From Paracoccaceae bacterium (GTDB taxonomy: Bacteria > Pseudomonadota > Alphaproteobacteria > Rhodobacterales > Rhodobacteraceae), in the NCBI GenBank assembly GCA_947371955.1, contig CANBRQ010000020.1, forward strand, positions 1 through 37,818: 37,818 bases of DNA, written 5' to 3'. Of the stretch, positions 7,676-15,062 are shown one piece after another (positions within the stretch are counted from its first letter, which is position 1; each line of letters opens with the position of its first letter). A program made the position numbers and the translations under genes. The notes under the pieces are model-generated. The model had not been told where the DNA came from and made no database searches. It was given only the letters and a program-made list of their open reading frames with translations.

Positions 7676-7793
7676 CCTCACGGCGGCTTTCACGCATGTT
7701 GATCCGGTCCAGCCGCATCGAGAAAGCATCGGCGAAGTCCGACTTCGGGGCGAAGAGGCCCAGTTTCGCAAGCAGTGATTTTCCGATCTTCAT
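7629..7793 (-). CDS. Small conserved-looking protein, 54 residues
   Basis: ATG at 7793 has a strong ribosome binding site (AAGGAGA, 5 bases upstream). The product starts MKIGKSLLAKLGLFAPKSDF and continues through SMRLDRINMRESRREV to a basic tail; it looks amphipathic and soluble, with no signal peptide. Codon use matches the surrounding genes. It overlaps the end of mipZ on the opposite strand by 47 bases and is divergent from matB across 184 bases that hold several operator-like sites. Function unknown. Confidence 0.62.
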   Translation of the reverse strand: MKIGKSLLAKLGLFAPKSDFADAFSMRLDRINMRESRREVRQALFRGFAQSQAA

Positions 7794-7890
7794 GACAGTC
7801 TCCTTCATGGCGCGATAGGGTTAATGTCCCTCGCAACCACGGCGGGAAAATGGCCAAGACTGGGTGGATTGGCGAAGGATCACGGGGGCG

Positions 7891-7919
7891 CGGAAACAAT
7901 CGGTTTCCGATTTGGAAAC
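7891..7919. promoter_or_regulatory. Phased GGAAAC/GTTTCC half-site array upstream of matB
   Basis: GGAAAC at 7892, GTTTCC at 7903 and GGAAAC at 7914: three half-sites in alternating orientation, each starting exactly 11 bases after the last. The first pair extends to CGGAAAC/GTTTCCG. The layout suits a dimeric regulator bound on one face of the helix. It lies 59-87 bases before the matB start and could also serve the divergent small gene. Confidence 0.5.
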
Positions 7920-7951
7920 ACCAGACGCGCTTGATCCGGCGCCTTGCGCGT

Positions 7952-7975
7952 GGCACCTCTGCCGGCAGAGGTGCC
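7952..7975 (+). promoter_or_regulatory. 24-bp perfect palindrome covering the matB ribosome binding site
   Basis: GGCACCTCTGCC (7952-7963) is followed without a gap by its exact reverse complement GGCAGAGGTGCC (7964-7975), two bases before the matB ATG. In RNA it makes a 10-bp stem with a CCGG loop and buries the only ribosome binding sequence, AGAGGTG (7967-7973). In DNA it could be an operator. Either way it should limit matB expression. Confidence 0.65.
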
Positions 7976-7977
7976 CC

Positions 7978-9486
7978 ATGCCGACTTCGAACCCGCTATA
8001 CGACGCACTTTTCGCCCCACTGGCGGACCGCGACAGCCGCCTTTTGATCCAGGCCGACGGATCAGAGGTCACGGGCAGCGCCTTTCACGCCCTGATCGCC
8101 CGCGCCGCAAACGCCCTACGCGCGGCGGGCGTCCAGCCGGGCGAACGGGTCGCCGTGCAGATTGCCAAGTCTCCCGAGGCTCTGGCGATTTATGCCGCCA
8201 CCGTCGCGATCGGCGCGGCCTTCCTGCCGCTGAACACGGCCTATACCCCGCCGGAAGTCGGCTATTTCCTCGACAACGCCACCCCACGCCTGTTCCTGTG
8301 CGAGCCGGCCAAGGCGGCGTCAACGGCAGAGGTCGCGCGGCTTTCGACACTGATGACCCTTGATTCCAAAGGCGGTGGCAGCTTTGGCGCAGATATGTCC
8401 GCTGCCGCTTCGGATTTCACGCCAGAGGGCCGCGCGCCGTCTGATCTTGCCGCTATCCTTTACACCTCGGGCACCACCGGCCGCTCCAAAGGGGCGATGC
8501 TAACCCATGCCAACCTCTTGTCGAATGCGGAAACGCTGGCCGGTCTGTGGCGATTTACCTCTTCGGACGTGCTGCTGCATGCCCTGCCGATCTTTCACAC
8601 CCATGGCCTCTTCGTGGCCTCCAACGTCAGCCTGTTGACAGGTGGGACGATGATCTTCCTTCCCGGTTTCGACCTTGAAACCGTGCTGCGCCTGCTGCCA
8701 CAAGCGACCGCATTGATGGGGGTGCCCACCTTCTACACCCGCCTCTTGGACGATTCCCGCTTCGACCGCGCCGCCACAGCCCATATGCGCCTGTTCGTCT
8801 CGGGCTCGGCCCCGCTGCTGGCCGAAACCCACCGCCAATTCGAAGACCGCACCGGCCACCGCATCCTCGAACGCTACGGGATGACGGAAACCAACATGAA
8901 CACCTCCAATCCCTATGACGGCGAGCGTCGCGCCGGGACGGTGGGCATCCCCCTGCCTGGAGTCGAGTTGCGCATCATGGCCGAAGGGCGTGAGGTTGCG
9001 CAGGGTGAAGTCGGCGTGATCGAAGTGCGCGGCCCGAATGTCTTTGCCGGCTACTGGCAGATGCCGGAAAAGACGCGTGAGGAATTGCGCGAGGATGGCT
9101 GGTTCATCACAGGCGATCTGGGCCAACGGGACGCCGACGGCTATGTGCAGATCGTCGGTCGGGCGAAGGATCTTGTGATCTCGGGCGGGTTCAACATCTA
9201 TCCGATCGAGGTCGAGATGCTGTTGGATGAAGCGCCCGGCGTTCTGGAAAGCGCCGTGGTCGGCCTGCCGCATCCGGACTTCGGCGAGGCGGTCTTTGCC
9301 GTGCTGGTACCGAAGAAGGGCGAGACGGTGGATGTTGGCGCCGTGCTGGACGGGTTGCGCGACAAGCTCGCACGCTTCAAGCAGCCGAAAGCAGCGGTGG
9401 TGCTGGCGGAATTGCCGCGCAACACCATGGGCAAGGTGCAAAAGGCAGAACTGCGCAAGACTTACGCCGAGTGGTTCAAGCCCTGA
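7978..9486 (+). CDS. matB: Malonyl-CoA synthetase
   Basis: A 502-residue acyl-CoA synthetase of the adenylate-forming family, ligating malonate to CoA with ATP. Its sequence follows rhizobial MatB closely: PLNTAYT, the AMP-binding P-loop YTSGTTGRSKG (162-172), HALPIFHTHGLF, MGVPTFYTRLL, ERYGMTETNMNTSNPYDG, GRAKDLVISGGFNIYP and the catalytic-lysine segment LPRNTMGKVQK. The ATG at 7978 gives the family length; earlier in-frame ATGs would run through the palindrome and give an unmatched leader. No malonyl-CoA decarboxylase or malonate transporter is adjacent, so malonate use or recycling of free malonate are both possible. A repeat element follows the stop. Confidence 0.93.
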   Translation: MPTSNPLYDALFAPLADRDSRLLIQADGSEVTGSAFHALIARAANALRAAGVQPGERVAVQIAKSPEALAIYAATVAIGAAFLPLNTAYTPPEVGYFLDNATPRLFLCEPAKAASTAEVARLSTLMTLDSKGGGSFGADMSAAASDFTPEGRAPSDLAAILYTSGTTGRSKGAMLTHANLLSNAETLAGLWRFTSSDVLLHALPIFHTHGLFVASNVSLLTGGTMIFLPGFDLETVLRLLPQATALMGVPTFYTRLLDDSRFDRAATAHMRLFVSGSAPLLAETHRQFEDRTGHRILERYGMTETNMNTSNPYDGERRAGTVGIPLPGVELRIMAEGREVAQGEVGVIEVRGPNVFAGYWQMPEKTREELREDGWFITGDLGQRDADGYVQIVGRAKDLVISGGFNIYPIEVEMLLDEAPGVLESAVVGLPHPDFGEAVFAVLVPKKGETVDVGAVLDGLRDKLARFKQPKAAVVLAELPRNTMGKVQKAELRKTYAEWFKP

Positions 9487-9489
9487 CCG

Positions 9490-9540
9490 CCGGGGGTTTC
9501 ACACCCCCGGACCCCCGTGGGATATTTGGACCAGAATGAA
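9490..9540 (+). repeat. Intergenic hairpin/GATATTTG repeat, copy B
   Basis: Stem CCGGGGGT-TTCAC-ACCCCCGG (9490-9510), then ACCCCCGTGGGATATTTGG and ACCAGAATGAA, four bases after the matB stop. Same stem-then-tail order and position after a gene as copies C, D and E. Confidence 0.7.
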
Positions 9541-9545
9541 AGCGG

Positions 9546-9881
9546 TCAGTCGGAGTCTTCGTCTTTGAGTTCGCCTTCAAGGAAGCGCTCGAAATCGTCG
9601 AGGTCCACCGGGTCGAATTGCCCGAAGCCCTGCATCCACACCGAGGCGGCGCGCAGCGCGTCAGGCTCCAGCTTGCACCATTTCACCCTTCCGCGCTTTT
9701 CCTGACTGATCAGCCCGGCGTCAGCGAGGATGGCGAGGTGTTTGGAAATCGCAGCAAGCGACATCTGGAACGGCTCGGCCACATCGGTGACCGCCATGTC
9801 GTCTTCCAGAAGCATCGACAGGATCGCCCGGCGGGTCGGGTCGGCAAGGGCGGCGAAAGCAAGGTCCAGATCGGTCGTCAT
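9546..9881 (-). CDS. ArsR/SmtB-family winged-helix regulator
   Basis: 111 residues with a winged helix covering most of the protein: LADPTRRAILSMLL, then the helix-turn-helix MAVTDVAEPFQMSLAAISKHLAIL and the wing SQEKRGRVKWCKL. The LADPTRRAIL start and the SLAAISKHL recognition helix are typical of the SdpR-like branch, which usually lacks metal sites. The cysteine present (WCKL) is single. No AHSA1-type partner gene follows, as is often seen for this branch. It faces matB and is divergent from the ATP synthase operon; the target is unknown. No clear ribosome binding site was seen. Confidence 0.85.
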   Translation of the reverse strand: MTTDLDLAFAALADPTRRAILSMLLEDDMAVTDVAEPFQMSLAAISKHLAILADAGLISQEKRGRVKWCKLEPDALRAASVWMQGFGQFDPVDLDDFERFLEGELKDEDSD

Positions 9882-10041
9882 GGGTGCAGTATCGCGGCGG
9901 GCACCGGCAAGGTCAACCGGATGGTTGAATATGGATTGCGGTCTTATCGGGCCGGAAGGGCAGCCAGGCCTTTATATGCTGCATCTGCAAATTCCTTTCT
10001 GATCAACACATTAAACCATTCGGATGACCCATTATCCATGC

Positions 10042-10070
10042 TTGACTCGGAAGCCCCCGCTCCCTAGAGA
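10042..10070 (+). promoter_or_regulatory. Probable promoter of the F0 operon
   Basis: TTGACT (10042-10047), 17-base spacer, TAGAGA (10065-10070). Transcription would start near 10077, about 17 bases before the atpI ATG. The -35 box is good and the -10 box is poor. Confidence 0.5.
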
Positions 10071-10093
10071 TGCGGCGACTGAGAAGAGGTGTC

Positions 10094-10420
10094 ATGACGC
10101 AGGATTCCGACCCCGACCGCTTGGCTGCGCTGGAAAAGCGCATCGAAAGGTTGAAGGCAAAGGACCCGGTCAGGCGCGCTGATACAGGCGTGGTTTTCTC
10201 GCAAGGCGAGGTGGCCTGGAGGATGGTGGTCGAGCTGGTGACGGGCATGGTCCTGGGACTGGCAATCGGCTACGGGTTGGATGTTCTGTTCGGAACGCGC
10301 CCGATCTTCCTGATCATCTTCGTCTTGTTGGGCTTTGGCGCCGGCATCCGGGTGATGCTGGGAACGGCAAGGCAAATGGCAAAAGACGCGGCCAAGGCCG
10401 CACAAGACGAGGGGAAATGA
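10094..10420 (+). CDS. atpI: ATP synthase-associated protein AtpI
   Basis: 108 residues, with a charged N-terminal helix ([19 protein letters not shown]) followed by two membrane segments ([22 protein letters not shown] and [20 protein letters not shown]). This is the AtpI/AtpQ-type assembly factor that helps form the c-ring and opens F0 operons. AGAGG precedes the ATG at 10094; an earlier ATG at 10070 falls on the -10 box. Stop and next start overlap (ATGA). Confidence 0.9.
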   Translation: MTQDSDPDRLAALEKRIERLKAKDPVRRADTGVVFSQGEVAWRMVVELVTGMVLGLAIGYGLDVLFGTRPIFLIIFVLLGFGAGIRVMLGTARQMAKDAAKAAQDEGK

Positions 10421-11166
10421 CCGTGGCAGACCAAGGACTTGTGATCGACCCGATGCACCAGTTCCAGATTGTCCCGCTGTTTGGCGGCGACACGCTGACC
10501 TGGTACACCCCCACCAACCAGACCCTCTGGCTGGGGATTGCCGTTGCCGTCATCAGCCTGCTGATGATCGTGGGCTCCTCCTCCAAGGCGGTCATTCCGG
10601 GCCGCACCCAGTCGATCAGCGAGCTTCTGTACACCTTCATCCACAACATGGTGGAAGAAGTGACCGGGCATGAGGGGGCTAAGTTCTTCCCCTACCTGAT
10701 GGTGCTGTTCACCTTCATCGTCACCTCAAACCTGCTGGGTCTGATCCCCGGCGCCTTCGCCCCAACGTCGCATATCGCGGTGACGGCGGTTCTGGCGCTT
10801 ATGGTGTTCCTGACCGTCACGCTGGTTGGGTTCTACAACAAGGGTATCGGCTTTCTGGGCATGTTCTGGGTCTCCTCGGCACCCTTGGCGCTGCGTCCGA
10901 TCCTCGCCCTGATTGAGATTATCTCGTACTTCGTTCGTCCCCTGTCGCACTCCATTCGTCTGGGCGGCAACATCATGGCCGGTCACGCCGTGATGAAAGT
11001 GTTCGCCGGTTTCGCTGGTGTCATGGGGATTGCCTCCATCGTTCCGATCGCAGCGATTGCTGCGATCTACGGTCTCGAACTGCTGGTCGCTGTCGTGCAG
11101 GCTTATGTCTTCACGATCCTGACCTGCGTCTATCTGCGTGATGCGGTCGGCGAAGCCCACCACTAA
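10417..11166 (+). CDS. atpB: ATP synthase F0 subunit a
   Basis: 249 residues, integral membrane protein forming the proton half-channels against the c-ring. The essential arginine lies in [18 protein letters not shown], and the last helices contain the usual [19 protein letters not shown] with its conserved glutamine. Five to six hydrophobic helices are visible. It overlaps atpI by 4 bases and is followed by atpE after 48 bases. Confidence 0.98.
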   Translation: MTVADQGLVIDPMHQFQIVPLFGGDTLTWYTPTNQTLWLGIAVAVISLLMIVGSSSKAVIPGRTQSISELLYTFIHNMVEEVTGHEGAKFFPYLMVLFTFIVTSNLLGLIPGAFAPTSHIAVTAVLALMVFLTVTLVGFYNKGIGFLGMFWVSSAPLALRPILALIEIISYFVRPLSHSIRLGGNIMAGHAVMKVFAGFAGVMGIASIVPIAAIAAIYGLELLVAVVQAYVFTILTCVYLRDAVGEAHH

Positions 11167-11214
11167 GCGCGTATCCAACCTCAACCAAATACTCGAAAAC
11201 CAAGGAGAATTCCA

Positions 11215-11460
11215 ATGTCTGGCGATCTCGCACAATTCGCGCTGATGGGTAAATATATCGGTGCCGGTCTGGCCACCATGGGTCTCGGCGGCGCCGGCAT
11301 CGGCGTGGGCACCATTGCTGGCAACTTCCTGTCGGGCGCCCTGCGCAACCCGTCGGCCGCTCCGGGCCAAATGGCCAACCTCTTCGTCGGCATCGCCTTC
11401 GCAGAAGCTCTGGGGATCTTCTCGTTCCTCATCGCCCTGCTCTTGATGTTCGCAGTCTGA
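11215..11460 (+). CDS. atpE: ATP synthase F0 subunit c
   Basis: 81-residue hairpin of two membrane helices that forms the rotor ring. The first helix is glycine-rich ([15 protein letters not shown]), the polar loop is RNPSAAPGQ, and the proton-carrying glutamate sits in [13 protein letters not shown] on the second helix. A strong AAGGAGA site precedes the start. A stable hairpin follows the stop, which may protect this high-copy cistron's message. Confidence 0.98.
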   Translation: MSGDLAQFALMGKYIGAGLATMGLGGAGIGVGTIAGNFLSGALRNPSAAPGQMANLFVGIAFAEALGIFSFLIALLLMFAV

Positions 11461-11481
11461 TCCTTTCCGGGTTAGATCTTT

Positions 11482-11509
11482 GACCGGATGGGTTAGCGCC
11501 CGTCCGGTC
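11482..11509 (+). other. Intercistronic hairpin after atpE
   Basis: GACCGGATGGG (11482-11492), 6-base loop, CCCGTCCGGTC (11499-11509): an 11-bp stem with one T-G pair and no T-run. It suits an RNA-stabilising or processing structure rather than a terminator. Confidence 0.6.
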
Positions 11510-11532
11510 CAGTTCCATCCACGGAGGGCAGA

Positions 11533-12069
11533 ATGGCAACGACGGAAACCGTGGCCGGTGCTGCGGGTGAGGCATCCCAAAAGGGCATGCCGCAACTGAA
11601 TTTCGCCACCTGGCCGAACCAGATCTTCTGGCTCGTGGTGGCACTGGTCATCATCTACATCGTGCTGACCAAGATCGCGATGCCGCGCATTGCGGCGGTT
11701 CTGGCTGAGCGCAAGGGCACGATCGGCAACGATCTGGCCGCTGCGGAAGAGCTGAAGTCCAAGGCGAAGGCGGCTGAAAAGGCCTACAACGCCGCGCTGG
11801 AACAGGCGCGTGCCGATGCGACCAAGATCATCGCCGCCACCAAGGCTGCGATCCAGAAGGACCTCGACGTGGCCATGGCCGCAGCCGATGTCCAGATCAG
11901 CGCCAAGGCGGCTGAAAGCGAAAAGCGCATCGCGGAAATCCGCGCCGGTGCAGTCGCTGCCGTGTCTGAAGTCGCCCGCGACACCGCCGGTGCTTTGGTC
12001 GAGGCCTTGGGTGGTCATGCTGACGCCAGCGCCATCGAAGCGGCTGTGTCTGAACGGTTGAAAGGGTAA
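11533..12069 (+). CDS. atpX: ATP synthase F0 subunit b'
   Basis: 178 residues. After a short N-terminal tail comes the membrane helix [20 protein letters not shown], then a long alanine- and charge-rich helix (about 60-165) that forms one half of the peripheral stalk. Photosynthetic and related alphaproteobacteria use a b/b' heterodimer, and this upstream copy with the [15 protein letters not shown] start is the b' form. GGAGG precedes the start. Followed by atpF after 4 bases. Confidence 0.94.
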   Translation: MATTETVAGAAGEASQKGMPQLNFATWPNQIFWLVVALVIIYIVLTKIAMPRIAAVLAERKGTIGNDLAAAEELKSKAKAAEKAYNAALEQARADATKIIAATKAAIQKDLDVAMAAADVQISAKAAESEKRIAEIRAGAVAAVSEVARDTAGALVEALGGHADASAIEAAVSERLKG

Positions 12070-12073
12070 GCCT

Positions 12074-12649
12074 ATGAAAATCTTCATGCACAAGCTGATG
12101 ACTTCGGTCGCCCTGACCCTTATTGCCGCCCCGGCTTTCGCCGCCGAAGAGGGCCCGTTCTTCTCGCTGCGTAACAACGAGTTCGTCGTGGGCGTTGCCT
12201 TCATCGCCTTCATCGGCCTGCTGATCTATATGGGCGTGCCCAAGAAGGTCGGCGGCATGCTGGATGACCGGGCAACCGGCATCAAGAATGCGCTTGATGA
12301 AGCCCGTCTGCTGCGGGAAGAGGCGAAGGCTCTGCTGGCGTCTTATGAAGCCAAGCAGCGCGAAGTGATCGAGCAATCGGCCCGCATCGTCGCAACCGCC
12401 AAGTCGGAAGCCGAAGCTGCCGCCGTTCAGGCCAAGGCAGACCTGCAAGCCTCCATCGCGCGCCGTCTGGCTGCGGCGGAAGAGCAGCTGGAATCCTCAG
12501 TCAAAGCCGCTGAACGCGCCGTGCGCGATCAGGCAATTTCGGTGTCGGTGGCTGTCGCCGCTGACGTGCTGAAACGGCAGATGACCGCCGATCAGGCCGC
12601 CGCCGCGATTGACTCGTCGATTGCACAGGTCGCTGCCAAGCTGCACTGA
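12074..12649 (+). CDS. atpF: ATP synthase F0 subunit b
   Basis: 191 residues. A hydrophobic N-terminal stretch (LMTSVALTLIAAPAFAAEEG) resembles a cleavable signal, then FFSLRNNEFVVGVAFIAFIGLLIYMGVPKKV is the membrane anchor, followed by a long coiled-coil helix (about 70-190). It pairs with b' to link F0 and F1. The F1 genes are not nearby, as expected for this order. The operon ends at the terminator at 12665. Confidence 0.95.
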   Translation: MKIFMHKLMTSVALTLIAAPAFAAEEGPFFSLRNNEFVVGVAFIAFIGLLIYMGVPKKVGGMLDDRATGIKNALDEARLLREEAKALLASYEAKQREVIEQSARIVATAKSEAEAAAVQAKADLQASIARRLAAAEEQLESSVKAAERAVRDQAISVSVAVAADVLKRQMTADQAAAAIDSSIAQVAAKLH

Positions 12650-12664
12650 GCCATCCAAGATACC

Positions 12665-12697
12665 AAAAAGGCCCGGAGCATTGCTCCGGGCCTTTTT
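12665..12697. terminator. Bidirectional terminator between atpF and the OmpA-family gene
   Basis: AAAAA, stem GGCCCGGAGC (12670-12679), loop ATT, GCTCCGGGCC (12683-12692), TTTTT. The A-run and T-run make it work in both directions for two convergent genes. Confidence 0.93.
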
Positions 12698-12712
12698 CCA
12701 TTGTCGGGAAGA

Positions 12713-13369
12713 TCAGCGGCTGCGCGGACGCACCAGAATTTCCACGCGGCGGTTCTTGGCCCGACCGGCATCGGTCAAGTTCGAGGCCACTGGCGCATCT
12801 TCACCCTTGCCATAGGACGAAATCCGCCCCGACGGCACGCCCGCCCCGATCAGGATCGACGACACCGAATAGGCGCGGCGCTGCGACAGGTCCTGGTTCA
12901 AAGCGGCAGTGCCAACATTGTCAGTATGGCCCACCACTTCGATATTGCTATCCGGATAGGTCACAAGGTTCGCCGCAATCGAGCGGATCTCACCCTGCAG
13001 GTCAGGCCGCAAATCCGCGCTGCCCGTGGCGAACAGCACGTCATCCGGCAGGTTCACCAGCAGATAGTCACCCATATTCGTGACGGTCACGTTCGGATTG
13101 CCCAGCCGCGCCCGCATATCCGCCGCTTGCGCATCCAGATTGGCGCCGATGCCCGCACCCAGAAGCCCACCCAAGGCCGCCCCGCGCAAGGCGCCCTCGC
13201 CCTTGTGGTCCGAGAACATGGTGCCCAGCACCGCCCCGCCAATCGCCCCGATCACGGCACCATTCTGCGCGCGGTAGTTCGGGTCCTGAATCCGGGAGGT
13301 GGGCGAGTCGCAGGCCGAAAGGCCCAGTGCTGCGACAAGGGAAAGCGCAATAGTCGGTTTCATCATCAT
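12713..13369 (-). CDS. OmpA-family outer-membrane lipoprotein
   Basis: 218 residues. The signal peptide ends in the lipobox LSAC (C20), so it should be lipid-anchored. Residues about 38-80 form a glycine zipper (GAVIGAIGGAVLG, GGLLGAGIGANLD). The C-terminal OmpA domain binds peptidoglycan and contains NIEVVGHTDNVGTAALNQDL and RRAYSVSSILI. The architecture matches YiaD-type proteins. The first of three consecutive ATGs (13369) is used; GAGGCAG lies upstream, and the longer frame through the neighbouring gene has no coding sense. It is preceded by its own promoter (13416-13443) and a leader hairpin. Confidence 0.93.
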   Translation of the reverse strand: MMMKPTIALSLVAALGLSACDSPTSRIQDPNYRAQNGAVIGAIGGAVLGTMFSDHKGEGALRGAALGGLLGAGIGANLDAQAADMRARLGNPNVTVTNMGDYLLVNLPDDVLFATGSADLRPDLQGEIRSIAANLVTYPDSNIEVVGHTDNVGTAALNQDLSQRRAYSVSSILIGAGVPSGRISSYGKGEDAPVASNLTDAGRAKNRRVEILVRPRSR

Positions 13370-13389
13370 TTTGCTGCCTCGATATGACC

Positions 13390-13443
13390 GGGCCGTCGTT
13401 CCGGCCCTGAGGCGCTTTATACCACCCTGAACGCGAGGGTCAC
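13390..13443 (-). promoter_or_regulatory. Promoter and leader hairpin of the OmpA-family gene
   Basis: On the minus strand GTGACC (13443-13438), 16-base spacer and TATAAA (13421-13416). Downstream, GGGCCG-GAACGA-CGGCCC (13407-13390) forms a 6-bp hairpin in the leader before the ribosome binding site. Confidence 0.5.
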
Positions 13444-13487
13444 AGCCGAGCCCCGCCTTGCGCGGCTTGTCGCCCATCACTTCCCCG

Positions 13488-14318
13488 TCAAGCGGCAACA
13501 TCCTTCCGAGCGGCCTCCCAGGCAAGGATCGCCCGCTTGACAGGCAGCCCCCAGTGATAACCGCCCAACCCTCCGGATTTGCGCAAAGCCCGGTGGCACG
13601 GGATCAGCAGGCTGATCGGATTGCGCCCCACCGCCGTCCCCACCGCCCTGACGGCCTTGGGATGCCCCACCGCCCCCGCCAGTTCCGAATAGGTCGAAAC
13701 CTGCCCCGAAGGGATGCGTAGCAACGCCTCCCAGACCTTGATCTGGAACGGCGCTCCAATCAGATACAGCGGCGCCGCTTCCCCCCCAAGGGCCGCCAGA
13801 ACCCAAGGCCGCAGCAGCATCGGATCCTCGACGAAGGTGGCATGCGGCCAGCGCCCCACCAGATCCTCCAGCGCCGCCGCCTCCCCCATATCCGCCGCAA
13901 AGCCCATGCCGCAGATGCCCCGCTCGGTCCCCATGATGATCGCCGGGCCAAAGGGGCTGTCAAACCACCCCCAATAGATCGTCAGCCCCTCGCCGCCCTT
14001 GGCATAATCCCCCGGAGACATCGCCTCCCACGTCAGAAACAGGTCATGCAAGCGCGAGGGCCCCGAAAGCCCCGTCGCCAGCGCCGTATCCAGCACGGTA
14101 AACCGCTCCGCCAGAAGTCCCTTGGCATGGTCCAACGTCAGATACTGCTGGTACCGCTTGGGCGACACACCGACCCAGGCCGAGAACACCCGCTGAAAAT
14201 GCGCTGCACTCATCCCCATCCTTGCGGCCAAAGCCTCCAGCGTCAGGCCTGGCCCTGCCTCGTCAATCTCGCGCAACGCGCGGGCAATCACGGCATAGTG
14301 GTAAGATTCTTCGCTCAT
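13488..14318 (-). CDS. Ada-like fusion: AraC-type DNA-binding domain plus O6-methylguanine-DNA methyltransferase
   Basis: 276 residues. Residues about 10-105 are an AraC-type double helix-turn-helix (LEALAARMGMSAAHFQRVFSAWVGVSPKRYQQ). Residues about 115-276 are the suicide methyltransferase with the active-site motif IPCHR (C240), plus FQIKVWEALLRIPSGQVSTY and AVRAVGTAVGRNPI. The N-terminal zinc methyl-phosphotriester domain of full Ada is absent, so activation of the regulatory half must differ from E. coli Ada. The ATG at 14318 has GGAGG 5-6 bases upstream. It repairs alkylated guanine and may regulate transcription. Divergent from nth, another repair gene. Confidence 0.93.
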   Translation of the reverse strand: MSEESYHYAVIARALREIDEAGPGLTLEALAARMGMSAAHFQRVFSAWVGVSPKRYQQYLTLDHAKGLLAERFTVLDTALATGLSGPSRLHDLFLTWEAMSPGDYAKGGEGLTIYWGWFDSPFGPAIIMGTERGICGMGFAADMGEAAALEDLVGRWPHATFVEDPMLLRPWVLAALGGEAAPLYLIGAPFQIKVWEALLRIPSGQVSTYSELAGAVGHPKAVRAVGTAVGRNPISLLIPCHRALRKSGGLGGYHWGLPVKRAILAWEAARKDVAA

Positions 14319-14420
14319 ACTGGCCTCCATGCGCCCAACATAAAGGCCAAAACGCTCTCAAAACACCCGAATCCTGCGCAAATGCTTGCCCATGGGCCCT
14401 CAAGCAGGCATATCCCGCCC

Positions 14421-15062
14421 ATGACCGCGCAACTGCCCTACGCCACGCTGCACCGCATTTTCCAGACCTTTCAGGCCGTGAACCCCACGCCGGAAGGGGA
14501 GCTTCACCACACCAACGCCTACACCCTTCTCGTCGCCGTGGCGCTCTCGGCCCAAGCCACCGACGTTGGCGTCAACAAGGCCACCAAGCCGCTGTTCCAG
14601 ATCGCCGACACGCCCGAAAAAATGCTTGCCTTGGGCGAAGAGGCCCTGATCGAGCACATCAAGACCATCGGCCTCTACCGCAACAAGGCCAAGAACGTCA
14701 TCCGCCTCTCCCGGATGCTGCTCGACGACTATGAAGGCCAAGTCCCCTCTTCCCGCGCCGCCCTGCAACGCCTTCCTGGTGTGGGCCGGAAAACGGCCAA
14801 TGTCGTGCTGAACATGTGGTTCCACCACCCCGCCCAGGCCGTCGACACCCACCTGTTCCGCGTCGGCAACCGCACCGGCATAGCGCCGGGCAAAGATGAA
14901 CTCGCCGTCGAACGCGCCATCGAAGACCACGTGCCCGTCGAATACCAGAACCACGCCCACCACTGGCTCATCCTGCATGGCCGCTACATCTGCACCGCAC
15001 GTTCCCCCAAATGCGCGATCTGCCCGATCAGCGCTTATTGTCTGTTCGAGGATAAAACATGA
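14421..15062 (+). CDS. nth: Endonuclease III (DNA glycosylase/AP lyase)
   Basis: 213 residues. Removes oxidised pyrimidines and cleaves the abasic site. The helix-hairpin-helix LPGVGRKTANVV contains the catalytic lysine K124, and VDTH contains the catalytic aspartate D142. The 4Fe-4S cluster cysteines C191, C198, C201 and C207 have the exact C-X6-C-X2-C-X5-C spacing. The ATG at 14421 gives the family length; the frame stays open far upstream through the opposite gene but without a matching protein. The stop overlaps the next start (ATGA). Confidence 0.97.
   Translation: MTAQLPYATLHRIFQTFQAVNPTPEGELHHTNAYTLLVAVALSAQATDVGVNKATKPLFQIADTPEKMLALGEEALIEHIKTIGLYRNKAKNVIRLSRMLLDDYEGQVPSSRAALQRLPGVGRKTANVVLNMWFHHPAQAVDTHLFRVGNRTGIAPGKDELAVERAIEDHVPVEYQNHAHHWLILHGRYICTARSPKCAICPISAYCLFEDKT

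Noticed and set aside
10726-12213. A 495-codon minus-strand frame opposite atpB, atpE and b'
   Set aside because: It is antisense to three certain F0 genes, spans their gaps and shows no family features.
13842-14420. An N-terminal extension of nth of about 190 codons
   Set aside because: The frame is open only because it is antisense to the Ada-like gene; nth is complete from 14421 at normal family length.
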